Positions 42,444 to 51,698 of a stretch of DNA of 64,000 nt are shown piece by piece. The DNA is from an uncultured Oscillospiraceae bacterium. Lineage in GTDB: Bacteria > Bacillota > Clostridia > Oscillospirales > Oscillospiraceae. The stretch lies in assembly GCA_934512135.1 (NCBI GenBank), contig CAKSWT010000012.1, forward strand, positions 20,526 through 84,525, in the 5' to 3' direction. The notes below the pieces were generated by a model. That model worked only from the letters and a program-made list of their open reading frames with translations. It ran no database searches and was not told the origin of the DNA. Within the stretch, counting starts at the first letter, position 1; each line of letters starts with the position of its first letter. A program made the position numbers and the translations under genes.

Positions 42444-43054
42444 GACAGTGCGCTCTGAATAAAGGGATTGGTGCGCCGCTCCCGGTCCAGGGTGGTGGAG
42501 CCGGTGTGGCCGGAGAGCACGGTGTAGTTCCCCGGCAGAAGGCTGAGCTTCCGGAGGGAGGCACACATGTCCTTCCAGCTGCCCCCGGGGAAGTCCGTCC
42601 GGCCGCAGGAGCCTTGGAACAGAGTATCTCCGGAGAACAGCACGTCCCCGGCAATCAGGCACACGGAGCCGGGGGTGTGGCCCGGGGTCTCCAGCACCCG
42701 GAAGGTGATGGAGTCCAGGGAGACGGTGTCTCCCTCCTTCCAGTCCCGGACCTCCTGGGGGTCCAGGGCCACGGCCTCGTGGAACACCGCCTCCAGGTGC
42801 AGGTCCTTGTGGGACATATAGACGAGAGGGGCGGCTCCGCAGGTCTCCTTTAGCTCCTGAACCCCGCCGATGTGGTCAAAATGGCCGTGGGTCAGGAGAA
42901 TGTACCGCAGGGTCAGGCCCTGCTTCCGGAGGCAGTCGCTAAGATAGGCCCCGTCGTCGCCGGGGTCGATGACGGCGGCGTTTTTGGTGGCCTCGTCCCA
43001 GACGATATAGCAGTTGGTCATCAGGTCGCCTACCTGGTGGACTTCAATTTTCAT
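42440..43054 (-). CDS. Metallo-beta-lactamase-fold hydrolase (YqgX/GloB-like)
   Basis: The 204-residue protein has the zinc motif THGHFDH (residues 55-61), LETPGHTPGSVCLIAG with His near 128, FSGDTLFQGSCGRTDFPGG with the bridging Asp, and LSGHTGSTTLDRERRTNPF with the final His. It is of the hydroxyacylglutathione hydrolase-like group found in the recJ-relA-dtd neighbourhood of Clostridia; the true substrate is unknown. AAAGGAG lies eight bases before ATG 43054. Confidence 0.92.
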   Translation of the reverse strand: MKIEVHQVGDLMTNCYIVWDEATKNAAVIDPGDDGAYLSDCLRKQGLTLRYILLTHGHFDHIGGVQELKETCGAAPLVYMSHKDLHLEAVFHEAVALDPQEVRDWKEGDTVSLDSITFRVLETPGHTPGSVCLIAGDVLFSGDTLFQGSCGRTDFPGGSWKDMCASLRKLSLLPGNYTVLSGHTGSTTLDRERRTNPFIQSALS

Positions 43055-43131
43055 GGGAAGAACTCCTTTCAGTCTCGTTGGGTCCCGGAGGAACATGCCC
43101 GCCGGGAGAAATGAAGAAGGCATCACAGCTC

Positions 43132-43330
43132 AGTTTGTCAAAAAAACCTCGTAGAGTTTCGCCGCCGGAGCGGCGAAATAGGGTCAAATCATTTTCCGCC
43201 GGGGCGTGTACATGGCGGAAAATACATCTCGGCCTGAAAGTGTGGCTTTTGTGCGCCTAAAGCGCACAAAAATGCGCGCATCAGGCCGCAACCCCTTTGT
43301 CGGAAAAGCCTTCCGGCTTTTTCGACAGTC
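43132..43330 (+). repeat. 200-bp structured intergenic element, copy C
   Basis: A 199-base copy nearly identical to copy A. It is bracketed by a clean 9-bp direct repeat TCACAGCTC, at 43123-43131 and 43331-43339. The right copy is the last codons and stop of dtd, so the element abuts the stop codon. It separates dtd from the MBL gene, which in relatives usually follow each other directly. ORFs from 43206 starting MYMAENTSRPESV recur in every copy and are not convincing genes. Confidence 0.92.
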
Positions 43331-43777
43331 TCACAGCTCCTTAGTGTCTACAATCAGGGTCACCGGGCCGTCGTTAACCGAGGCCACGGACATATGGGCC
43401 CCGAACACCCCATGCTGGGCCGGGAAGCCCAGAAGGGCGCACTGGGCGAGAAACCGCTCATAGAGGGCCTGGGCCTTCTGCGGGTCCGCAGCCCCGAAGA
43501 AGTCCGGCCGGCGGCCCTTTTTACAGCTGCCGTAGAGGGTGAACTGGCTCACCACCAGCACCTGGCCGCCGATCTGCTCCAGGCCCAGATTCATTTTTCC
43601 CTGGTCGTCGGAGAAAATCCGAAGGCTCAGGAGCTTTTTGCAGAGCTTGTCACAGTCCTGCTCCGTGTCCTGGGGCCCCACACCCAGAAGGATGAGGAAG
43701 CCCCGGCCGATTTGCCCGGTAACCGTCCCGTCCACGGTGACAGAGGCGGATTGCACCCGGGTGAGCACCCCCCGCAT
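43331..43777 (-). CDS. dtd: D-aminoacyl-tRNA deacylase
   Basis: Dtd removes D-amino acids (and Gly from tRNA-Ala) mischarged on tRNA. The 148-residue protein has MRGVLTRVQSASVTVDG at the start, LVVSQFTLYGSCKKGRRPDFFGAADP, which contains the SQFTL motif, and the C-terminal SVNDGPVTLIVDTKEL with the cross-subunit Gly-Pro motif. Its ATG overlaps the relA stop by one base (TGATG). The stop codon is directly next to the inserted structured element. An alanine racemase at 3884 makes a D-amino-acid source plausible. Confidence 0.96.
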   Translation of the reverse strand: MRGVLTRVQSASVTVDGTVTGQIGRGFLILLGVGPQDTEQDCDKLCKKLLSLRIFSDDQGKMNLGLEQIGGQVLVVSQFTLYGSCKKGRRPDFFGAADPQKAQALYERFLAQCALLGFPAQHGVFGAHMSVASVNDGPVTLIVDTKEL

Positions 43778-45957
43778 CAGCCGTGCCCCCGATGGACCCG
43801 GCGGACGCCGCGGATTCCCGCCAGCCGGTTTTTCACGGTGTTCAGGGCCGCCACGTCCCGGACCTCCACGGTGATGGAGATGAGACAGCTGCCCTTGTGG
43901 TCCGAGCGGGCGGAGAGCTCCGAGCATTTGAGCTTCAAGGCGGTGATGGCCATGGCCACGTCCAGGGCCAGGCCGTCCCGGTCCTGACAGTCCAGGGTGA
44001 AGGAGGTGGAGAAGGTCTCCAGGGGGGTGTCGGCCCAGGTGACCTTGACCCACCGGCCGGAATTCTCCGGGGAGGCCGCCCCGTGGGCGTTGGGACAGTC
44101 CCGCCGGTGGACGGAGACCCCGAAGCCCTTGGTGATAAAGCCCACAATGTCGTCTCCCGGCACCGGGGTGCAGCACCGGGCGAATTTAATCATACAGTTG
44201 TCGATGTCCTCCACAATGACCCCAGAGGTGGACTGCTTGGGAGCGCGGCTGATGGCGGTGGGGTCCTTGGGCTCCAGGGACTCCGCCCGGGTGGCCTTGG
44301 TAAACCGGAGCAGGTCGTCCTTCATCCGGTTTACCGCCTTTAGGGCGGTGATGCCCCCGTAGCCAATGGCGGCGTACAGGTCGTCCAGACTGCCGAAGGA
44401 CACCTTCTTGAGCAGGGTGGGCAGCAGTGTCTCGTTGGTGACAATGGCCGGGGAGACCCCGATGCGCTGGAGCTCCTCCTCAAAGCGCTGCTTGCCGGTG
44501 ATGATGTTCTCCTCCCGGCGCTCCTTTTTGTACCACTGCTTGATTTTGATGCGGGCCTGGTTGGACTTGCACAGCAGCAGCCAGTCCCGGCTGGGGCCCT
44601 TGGCGGACTTGGAGGTGATGACCTCCACAATGTCGCCGTTTTGCAGCACGGTGTCGTAGTTGACGATTCGGTTGTTGATTTTGGCCCCCACCATGTGGTT
44701 GCCCACCTCGGAGTGGATGGCGTAGGCAAAGTCAATGGGGGTGGAGCCGGAGGGCAGGGAAATCACCTGGCCCTTGGGGGTGAACACGAAAACCTCGTCG
44801 TCAAACATGTCCACCTTGAGGCTGGAGATAAAGTCCTCGGCCTCGGAGTCCTGCTGGCTCTCCAGCAGCCGCCGGACCCAGGCCAGCTGCTCCTCCCCGC
44901 TGGTCTGGGCGATGCCCTCCTTGTATTTCCAGTGGGCGGCAATGCCGTATTCCGCGGTGTGGTGCATCTGGGCGGTGCGGATCTGCACCTCGAAGGGAAT
45001 ACCCTCGGAGCCGATGACCGTGGTGTGAAGGGACTGATAGCCGTTGGGCTTGGGGGTGGAGATATAGTCCTTAAACCGGCCGGGGACCAGGTTGAACAGG
45101 TCGTGAATATGGCCCAGGACGTTGTAGCAATCGGCGATGTCCTCTACGATCACCCGGAAGGCAAAGAGGTCATAGACCTCGTCCAGGGTCTTGTTCTGGG
45201 AGTACATCTTTCGGTAGATGGAGTAGATATGCTTTACCCGGCCGTAGATCTGGAAGGAGATTCCCGCCTCCTGGAGCCGGGTGACGATCTTCTCCCGGAT
45301 GGAGGCCATCATCTGGGCATTGGCCGCCTCCTTGGCGTCCAGCTGCTGGGAGATGTCCGCATAGCCCACCGGGTCCAGATATTTCAGGGAGGTGTCCTCC
45401 AGCTCCCACTTGATCTTCTGCATGCCCAGCCGGTGGGCCAGGGGGGCGTAGATCTCCATGGTCTCCAGGGACTTGGTCCGCTGCTTCTCCGGGCTTTGGA
45501 ACTCCAGGGTCCGGGTGTTGTGGAGCCGGTCGGCGATTTTGATGAGAATCACCCGGATGTCCTTGCTCATGGCCAGGAACATCTTTCGCAGATTCTCCAT
45601 CTGGGCCTCCTCCATGGACTGGAAGTTCACCCGGGTGAGCTTTGTGACCCCCTCCACCAGCTCCGCCACGGTCTGGCCGAACTTTTTGGCGATTTCCTCG
45701 TGGCTGGCGTCGGTGTCCTCAATGCAGTCGTGGAGCAGGGCGGCCAAAATGGCGTCGGTATCCAGCCCCATCTCCGCCACAATCTCCGCCACCGACAGGG
45801 GGTGGATGATATAGGGGGAGCCGTCCTTGCGCAGCTGATTTTTGTGCTTCTCCGCCGCGTATTGATAGGCGGCGTCCACCGCCTCCATGTCCACATGGGG
45901 CGTATATTTTGCAATGGCAGCCTTCATGGCTTCATAGTGGGCCTGAACGGATTCCAT
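43777..45957 (-). CDS. relA: Bifunctional (p)ppGpp synthetase/hydrolase RelA/SpoT
   Basis: The 726-residue Rel protein makes and degrades the stringent-response alarmone. Domains in order: HD hydrolase with HDCIED intact (residues 76-81), synthetase (YGRVKHIYSIYRKM, then PKPNGYQSLHTTVIG), TGS (VFTPKGQVISLPSGSTPIDFAYAIHSEVG), zinc-finger-like CCTPVPGDDIVGFITKG and a C-terminal ACT domain. Both activities therefore look intact. It starts inside the recJ stop (TAATG) and ends in the dtd start, so the three are translationally coupled. Confidence 0.97.
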   Translation of the reverse strand: MESVQAHYEAMKAAIAKYTPHVDMEAVDAAYQYAAEKHKNQLRKDGSPYIIHPLSVAEIVAEMGLDTDAILAALLHDCIEDTDASHEEIAKKFGQTVAELVEGVTKLTRVNFQSMEEAQMENLRKMFLAMSKDIRVILIKIADRLHNTRTLEFQSPEKQRTKSLETMEIYAPLAHRLGMQKIKWELEDTSLKYLDPVGYADISQQLDAKEAANAQMMASIREKIVTRLQEAGISFQIYGRVKHIYSIYRKMYSQNKTLDEVYDLFAFRVIVEDIADCYNVLGHIHDLFNLVPGRFKDYISTPKPNGYQSLHTTVIGSEGIPFEVQIRTAQMHHTAEYGIAAHWKYKEGIAQTSGEEQLAWVRRLLESQQDSEAEDFISSLKVDMFDDEVFVFTPKGQVISLPSGSTPIDFAYAIHSEVGNHMVGAKINNRIVNYDTVLQNGDIVEVITSKSAKGPSRDWLLLCKSNQARIKIKQWYKKERREENIITGKQRFEEELQRIGVSPAIVTNETLLPTLLKKVSFGSLDDLYAAIGYGGITALKAVNRMKDDLLRFTKATRAESLEPKDPTAISRAPKQSTSGVIVEDIDNCMIKFARCCTPVPGDDIVGFITKGFGVSVHRRDCPNAHGAASPENSGRWVKVTWADTPLETFSTSFTLDCQDRDGLALDVAMAITALKLKCSELSARSDHKGSCLISITVEVRDVAALNTVKNRLAGIRGVRRVHRGHG

Positions 45958-48050
45958 TACACATCACCTTCTCTTTTATTGGTCTTCAGCCGCAGAACTA
46001 CGGCGGATTGCCTCAGGTCCACCTTGCCGGGACCGTTGGTCAGTCGAATGGTCATTTGCTGGGGGGCCCCGTGGAGCTCAATGAGCCCCCGCTCCTGGAA
46101 AATGTCCAGGCACACCCGGAACCGGGCAAAGGAACAGGGCACCGCGGCGTCCCGGGCGATCTTCCGGACCATCATGGCAAAGTCCTCGGTGAGGACTCCG
46201 TCCTGGGCGTTGGCCGCCAGATACCGCCAAAGGGCGGCGGACTCCTTCCTGGGGGGAATCAGGTCAAGGGCTTCTATCTTGGACAGACGGCCCTTGAGGA
46301 AGCGGTGGTATACGTCCTGCTGGTCCTCCATGGCCTTGCGCCAGACGTAGGTGGGGCGGATGTCGATGATGTTGAGCTGAACCGACCGGACCCCACGGAA
46401 ATCGTTGATCTGGGGGGTGAAGGCCACCTCCACCGCATCCCCCACACACAGTTCCGCCCGCTGGGCGTTGGTGGAGAAGAAAATGCCGCTGAGGCACACC
46501 CCGGTGGGGGAGCGGAAGCGGAGCTTCAGATGCTTGCCCCCGCCCACCTCGGTGAGCTGCTCCACCATCAGGGTGCCGATGTAGAGCTGGGGCCGGGGGA
46601 AGCCCGCCCCAAAGGGCTCCAGACGGTCCAGGGCGGTGACGTTGGGCACCGTGAGCATCTCCGGCAGCACCCGGCAGTCCAGCTCCAGGGCCTTGCCCTC
46701 GGGGTGACGGTTTCGGTATTTCTCTGCCAGAGCCGTCACCGCCTCCCGGAAGGGGGCAATGTTCTCCCGGCGGATGGTAAAGCCTGCGGCCAGCTCATGG
46801 CCGCCGTAGTTTTCCAGCAAAGGGGCCAGCTGCTCTAAAGTGGAGAACAGGGGGAAGCCCCCGCAGCTCCGGGAGGAGGCCTTGCCCATGTCTCCGGACA
46901 GGCAGATCAGAAACACGGGACAGCCGTATTCCTCTGCCAGCCGGGAGGCAACGATCCCCACCACTCCCTGGTGCCAGGTCTCCCCGGCCAGGACAATGGC
47001 GGCGGGATGCTCCGCCCCGTCCAGCATGGACACGGCGTCGTCGAAGATCTCCGCCTCAATGGTCTGGCGCTGGCGGTTGAGCCGGCACAGCTCCTCTGCC
47101 AGCCGATGGGCCTCCTCCGGGTCCTGGGTGAGAAAGAGCCGGGCGGCCAGATCCACCTGACCCATTCGGCCGGCGGCGTTGATCCGGGGGGCCAGGGTGT
47201 AGCCGATGGCGGAGGAGTGAATGGCCCCGGGGGTGAGCTGACACGCACCCATCAGGGCCAGCAGCCCCACCCGGCGGCACTGGCGCATGGACTCGATGCC
47301 GCCGGTGACCAGCACCCGATTCTCCTCCAGCAGGGGCATGACGTCGGCAATGGTCCCCAGGGCCACCAGGTCGCAGTATTCCCGGAACATGGCGTCCTGG
47401 TCCCCGCAGACGGCGGCGGCCAGCTTAAAGGCCACCCCTACTCCTGCCAGCTGGGGGAAGGGATATTGGGCGTCCCTTCGGTGGGGGTCCACCACCGCCA
47501 CGGCCTGGGGAAGCTCCGGCTTGCACTCGTGGTGGTCGGTAATCACCAGGTCTATGGAAAGGGACCGGCAGAGGTCGGCCTCCTCCAGGGCGGTGATGCC
47601 GCAGTCCACGGTGACGATCAGGGTGACGCCCTGGCTGTGGAGCTGGCGAATGGCCCCCTCGTTGAGGCCGTAGCCCTCCTCCAGCCGGGCGGGAATATAC
47701 CAGGTACAGTCTGCCCCCTGGCGGCGGAGAAAATCCGTCAACAGACAGGTGGCGGTGATGCCATCCACGTCATAGTCTCCGTAGACGGCGATTTTTTCCC
47801 GGCGCTCCAGGGCCTGACGGACCCGGGCCGCTCCCCGGTCCATATCCGGAAGCAGCATAGGGTCCAGCAGAGCGCCGTGGCTCTGGTCCATCAGCGCCCG
47901 GACGGCGTCTACGGTCCGATACCCCCGGGAAACCAAAAGGCAGGCCGCCAGGGGCGACATGCCGGCCCGGGTCAGGTCGTTGAGGTAGATGCTGTCCTGC
48001 TTTGTCACATGCCATGTAGGGTATTTCAAGTTCCAACACATCCATATCAT
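45957..48050 (-). CDS. recJ: Single-strand-specific exonuclease RecJ
   Basis: RecJ degrades single-stranded DNA 5' to 3' in recombination and mismatch repair. The 697-residue protein has the DHH motifs AVYGDYDVDGITATCLL (about residue 88), VTVDCGITALEEAD, LVITDHHECKPELP and DPHRRD, and the DHHA1 GGHELAAGFTI block, followed by an OB-fold and a C-terminal extension of about 150 residues. The start could be 48050 or the in-frame ATG at 48041; neither has a strong ribosome site. It heads the recJ-relA-dtd series. Confidence 0.95.
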   Translation of the reverse strand: MIWMCWNLKYPTWHVTKQDSIYLNDLTRAGMSPLAACLLVSRGYRTVDAVRALMDQSHGALLDPMLLPDMDRGAARVRQALERREKIAVYGDYDVDGITATCLLTDFLRRQGADCTWYIPARLEEGYGLNEGAIRQLHSQGVTLIVTVDCGITALEEADLCRSLSIDLVITDHHECKPELPQAVAVVDPHRRDAQYPFPQLAGVGVAFKLAAAVCGDQDAMFREYCDLVALGTIADVMPLLEENRVLVTGGIESMRQCRRVGLLALMGACQLTPGAIHSSAIGYTLAPRINAAGRMGQVDLAARLFLTQDPEEAHRLAEELCRLNRQRQTIEAEIFDDAVSMLDGAEHPAAIVLAGETWHQGVVGIVASRLAEEYGCPVFLICLSGDMGKASSRSCGGFPLFSTLEQLAPLLENYGGHELAAGFTIRRENIAPFREAVTALAEKYRNRHPEGKALELDCRVLPEMLTVPNVTALDRLEPFGAGFPRPQLYIGTLMVEQLTEVGGGKHLKLRFRSPTGVCLSGIFFSTNAQRAELCVGDAVEVAFTPQINDFRGVRSVQLNIIDIRPTYVWRKAMEDQQDVYHRFLKGRLSKIEALDLIPPRKESAALWRYLAANAQDGVLTEDFAMMVRKIARDAAVPCSFARFRVCLDIFQERGLIELHGAPQQMTIRLTNGPGKVDLRQSAVVLRLKTNKREGDV

Positions 48051-48227
48051 ATATTTGGGACAATTATAGCAAAAAACACCTGAAAGCTCAAGGGAAACCG
48101 TGAAGAATCCCTGAAACCCTCACATTCCCGGAACCGCCCGAATGGACCCTTTCCTCCCATCTGCCCACGGGGAGAGCCCAAGGGGTGGTTATAATGTTCC
48201 GCGGTTGGTCGATTTGCACAGAAAATC

Positions 48228-48256
48228 TTGCGGAGAAATTGCGGTTCTGTTATATT
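48228..48256 (+). promoter_or_regulatory. Promoter of the surface beta-helix gene
   Basis: TTGCGG (48228-48233) and TATATT (48251-48256) are 17 bases apart, about 50 bases before the start codon. TTGCGG recurs 11 bases downstream. The remaining 250-base divergent gap shows no other feature. Confidence 0.6.
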
Positions 48257-48304
48257 TTTTCATGAAAATGCGGCACTGGGCCGCAGAATGTGAGGAGGGT
48301 ACCG

Positions 48305-51300
48305 ATGAAACAATCGAGTCTGAAATCCCGGCTTCTGGCCCTGGGCCTGACCACGGCCATGGCCCTGGGACTGCTGACCAGTCCCATTGGGGCGGCAGAG
48401 GCCAAGACCGACGGGGAGGAGATCCCCACCGGGAATCAAATGGAGGGAAACTGGGTCTATGAGGTGACCCAACAGTCCGGCATGGGCGGCCCGGGGGGAC
48501 CCGGGGGGCCGGGAGGTCCCGGCGGCGGTCCGGGAGGTCCCGGCGGCGGCGAGCCCACCCAGGAGGAGCTGGACGCCTTTATGGCCATGATGATGGCCGG
48601 GTCCGACCCGGAGGCCACCTTGCTCTGGGGGGACGGCCAGGAGAAAACCGGCAATGTGGTGATGATCCCCGCCACCCTGGGCGGCTATCCGGTGACGGTG
48701 ATCGGCAACGGCGCCCAGACCATCTCCTCCAACAACAAAAACGACGACGTATATGTGCTGTTCCCCGAGGGGGTGACCACCTTCTCCGCCCGGATGATCT
48801 ATGACTACAACTCCACCAGCGGCTGGTCCATTCCCGACACGGTGACCTCCATTGCCCAGGGCACCTTCCTGTCCTGCCCCGGCACCTTCTACGGCGTGTC
48901 CGGCAGCGGAGCGGAGACCTATGCCGCCTCCGACGCCACCCGGGACTTTGTGGACTACACTGAGGACGGGTCCCTGACCTTCACCGCCCAGAGCGGGGAG
49001 GAGGGGTATATGCAGCCCAACGGCACCTACTATCTCCCCAGCGCCATGCTGGACGGGAAGCACACCGTGACCTTCCACATTGTGGCGGAATATCAATACA
49101 AAATCGCCGCCCTGACCGTGGACGGCCAGCCGGTGGCGGCGGCCGCCGGGCAGAACGAATATGACCTGGAATACACCTTTACCACCGGCTCCGCCGGGGT
49201 CTCCGTCACCTATGAGGAGGACCCCAAGGACAGCCGGGACCCCCAGGCCATGACCCAGAGCTTTGACTACGACGCCCCGGAGATCAACAAAAAGGCCGTG
49301 GCCCAGGGGGCGACCCTTCCCGACGACGTCAACGACTACATCGGCGTGAACACCGGGTCCACCGCCAAATACGACAACACCATGGGCATCTCCACCGGCG
49401 CCTATTATGCCGCAGAGGGCAAGGTCTATCAGATGGTCAAGGCCTATCAGAACACCCAGGAGGCCCAGTATCTGTCCAAGGCCGAGGCCATCAACGGGGT
49501 CTACCAGGCCGACAAGCTGGTTTACGGCAAGGACTATGACCTGATCCGGGTATACAACTACTACGAGGACGTGACCTCCGGTCCCGCCCGGGGCGTGGTG
49601 GAGCTGTACTGCACCTATCTCTACAAGGAGATTACGCCCCAGGACGTGAAGAGCCCCAACACCGTCTCCAGCGACCACATCAACACCGCCTCGGTGTTTG
49701 TCCAGCAGGGAGGGGATCTGACCCTGGAGGACTTCACCTCCTACTGCTACACCGCAGGAAAGGGCCCCTCGGAGGCGGGGAACTTCTTCGGCATGGGCTC
49801 CGCCATCCATGTGGACGGCGGGGACGCGGCCACGGCGGCCACCACCGTCCTGAACAAGGCCACCTCCACCCTGACCCTGAGAAATCCCCAGATTTTGGGC
49901 ACCGTCAACTCCATTTACGCCACCGCCAACGGGGTGATCTATCTGGAGGGAGGCAATATCTTCTCCTGCACCTCCGGCGGCCACGGCCCCTATGTGTCCA
50001 CCGGGGGACAGATCCTCATCAACACCCAGGACACCGATCTCATCGGGGCTGACGGCATGGTGAACCGAGTCACCGGCCAGCTCACCCCCACGGCCCGTCC
50101 CAGCAGCGACCTGGGCACCATGGCCCGAAACAAAAAGGGAGAGATGGAGGGGGTCTACCAGGACCATCCCCAGGACGTCACCGTGGTGGTCACCGGAGAT
50201 GAGGCCGGCACCGCCCTGGCCACGGACTCCGGCGGCGGAGTGATTGTGGCCAATCAGGTGGTCACCAAGACCTTTGGCCTGCGGTGCGCCGGGGTGTACT
50301 CCATCGGCTCCAACGAGAGCTGGGTGTACTGCTACAACTCCAACCTGACCTCCTATCTGGATGCGGGCCTTTGCTCCGCCTCCGGCGGCTATATCTACGC
50401 CTATAACTGCGACATCGGCGGGGTCATGGGCATCAAGTGCCGGGCCGGCGGCTCCGCAGAGGCGGAGGAGACCGGGGTCCATGTGGCCAATTCCCGGGTG
50501 GCGGCCTACTTTGACGCCCAGGAGATGAAGGACGCCTACGACGTAGGGGATCCGGAGACCATGGCGGCCCAGCTGGAAAGCGGGGAGCTGGATCTGGACA
50601 GCCTGGGAGTGGGCTACAGCAAGCTCAATATGTTCATTGACAAGGCCAACTCGCCCAAGTTCTACGAGGATTCTCTGGACTGGTGGTTCACCGACAAGTC
50701 CAAAACTCCGGGATACTCCGGCGGCAACAAGTTCGCGGTGATCTATGTGGAAAACTCCTCCACCCCCGTCAATGTGGAGGCCTCCAAAATGGTCAACCAG
50801 AACTATGTGGAATACGGGGATCCGGCCAAGCTGGAGCCGGGGCAGACCCCGGCGGATAATCTCCTGCTCAGCGTGGAGGGGGCAGGCTCCGCCACGGTGA
50901 ACTTTAAGGATGAAAACGACCAGACCCAGTGGGACCTCACCGGGGAGAGCCAGGACACCACAGAGCTGGTGGGAGACTTCTTCCTGGGGGCCTATTCCCA
51001 GTCCACCGGCAGCCCGGACATTGGCACCGGGGCCAACGCCGCCGACATCTCCTTTGAGAACTCCCAGTGGGAGGGCACCGTCCTCTACGGAGATACGGAC
51101 CAGATCACCGGCGTGTGCAACCTGCGCTTTGACCGGCACTCGGCGTGGAAGGTCACCGCAGACACCAAGGTGGCCAATCTGGAGATTGCCGACGTGGCGG
51201 GAATCACCGCCGACCATCCGGTGACGGTGACCTTTGACTCCACCACCTCCGTGGTGGCGGGGACCTACGGCAATGTGACCCTGGAGGGTCCCGGAGTGGA

Positions 51301-51538
51301 CCAGTGGCCGGAGCTGCCCCCTGAGGAGACGCCTGAGGCCTCCGTCCAGGAGCCCCCGGAGACGGCTGCCCCTGCGCCCACGGTCACCCCGGAGCCTACC
51401 CCGGAGCCTACCCCGGAGGCCACCCAGGAGCCTGGGGAAAGCGCAGGCCCCTCCGGCGGAGTCATCGCCCTGATTCTGGTGCTCTGCGCCGGGGTCATTG
51501 CCGGGGCGGTGGTGCTGGTCCGGAAGAAGAGAAAGTAA
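48305..51538 (+). CDS. Large secreted, membrane-anchored beta-helix protein
   Basis: The 1077-residue product has a signal peptide (cleavage near Ala33), a Gly-Gly-Pro rich tract (about residues 60-82), a long beta-helix-like region (LTLRNPQILGTVNSIYA, GVIYLEGGNIFSCTSGG, VYCYNSNLTSYLDAG, YIYAYNCDIGGVMGIK), a bookend-like module (HSAWKVTADTKVANLEI..PVTVTFDSTTSVVAGTYGNVTLEG), a Pro/Glu/Thr linker (PEPTPEPTPEAT) and a C-terminal membrane helix ending KKRK. It is therefore anchored at the surface. It is related to the products at 26981 and 57886. Function unknown; adhesion or substrate binding are possible. AGGAGG precedes ATG 48305 by six bases. Confidence 0.85.
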   Translation: MKQSSLKSRLLALGLTTAMALGLLTSPIGAAEAKTDGEEIPTGNQMEGNWVYEVTQQSGMGGPGGPGGPGGPGGGPGGPGGGEPTQEELDAFMAMMMAGSDPEATLLWGDGQEKTGNVVMIPATLGGYPVTVIGNGAQTISSNNKNDDVYVLFPEGVTTFSARMIYDYNSTSGWSIPDTVTSIAQGTFLSCPGTFYGVSGSGAETYAASDATRDFVDYTEDGSLTFTAQSGEEGYMQPNGTYYLPSAMLDGKHTVTFHIVAEYQYKIAALTVDGQPVAAAAGQNEYDLEYTFTTGSAGVSVTYEEDPKDSRDPQAMTQSFDYDAPEINKKAVAQGATLPDDVNDYIGVNTGSTAKYDNTMGISTGAYYAAEGKVYQMVKAYQNTQEAQYLSKAEAINGVYQADKLVYGKDYDLIRVYNYYEDVTSGPARGVVELYCTYLYKEITPQDVKSPNTVSSDHINTASVFVQQGGDLTLEDFTSYCYTAGKGPSEAGNFFGMGSAIHVDGGDAATAATTVLNKATSTLTLRNPQILGTVNSIYATANGVIYLEGGNIFSCTSGGHGPYVSTGGQILINTQDTDLIGADGMVNRVTGQLTPTARPSSDLGTMARNKKGEMEGVYQDHPQDVTVVVTGDEAGTALATDSGGGVIVANQVVTKTFGLRCAGVYSIGSNESWVYCYNSNLTSYLDAGLCSASGGYIYAYNCDIGGVMGIKCRAGGSAEAEETGVHVANSRVAAYFDAQEMKDAYDVGDPETMAAQLESGELDLDSLGVGYSKLNMFIDKANSPKFYEDSLDWWFTDKSKTPGYSGGNKFAVIYVENSSTPVNVEASKMVNQNYVEYGDPAKLEPGQTPADNLLLSVEGAGSATVNFKDENDQTQWDLTGESQDTTELVGDFFLGAYSQSTGSPDIGTGANAADISFENSQWEGTVLYGDTDQITGVCNLRFDRHSAWKVTADTKVANLEIADVAGITADHPVTVTFDSTTSVVAGTYGNVTLEGPGVDQWPELPPEETPEASVQEPPETAAPAPTVTPEPTPEPTPEATQEPGESAGPSGGVIALILVLCAGVIAGAVVLVRKKRK

Positions 51539-51582
51539 GGACATTTTGCCCTGAGAAGTAAGAAAATTCCACAAAAATATGG

Positions 51583-51620
51583 CTGCCGTCTGGGTTTTTT
51601 GCCCTGACGGCGGTCTTTTT
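51583..51620 (+). terminator. Intrinsic terminator of the surface beta-helix gene
   Basis: CTGCCGTC pairs with GACGGCGG and is followed by TCTTTTTT; the loop itself contains a second T-run. Confidence 0.75.
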
Positions 51621-51698
51621 TCACTTGGGTCTTGCAAAGCAAAGAATTATGTGGTAGGCTAATATTCGCAAAGCTAACTAATTGAAAGGGCGAATAGC

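Noticed and set aside
43206..43463. Small ORF starting MYMAENTSRPESV inside the 200-bp element
   Set aside because: In each copy it runs into unrelated flanking sequence, and substitutions between copies preserve stems rather than codons. A short peptide cannot be fully excluded.
48260..51637. 1125-codon open frame antisense to the surface beta-helix gene
   Set aside because: Same compositional effect; the plus strand has a signal peptide, membrane anchor and ribosome site.
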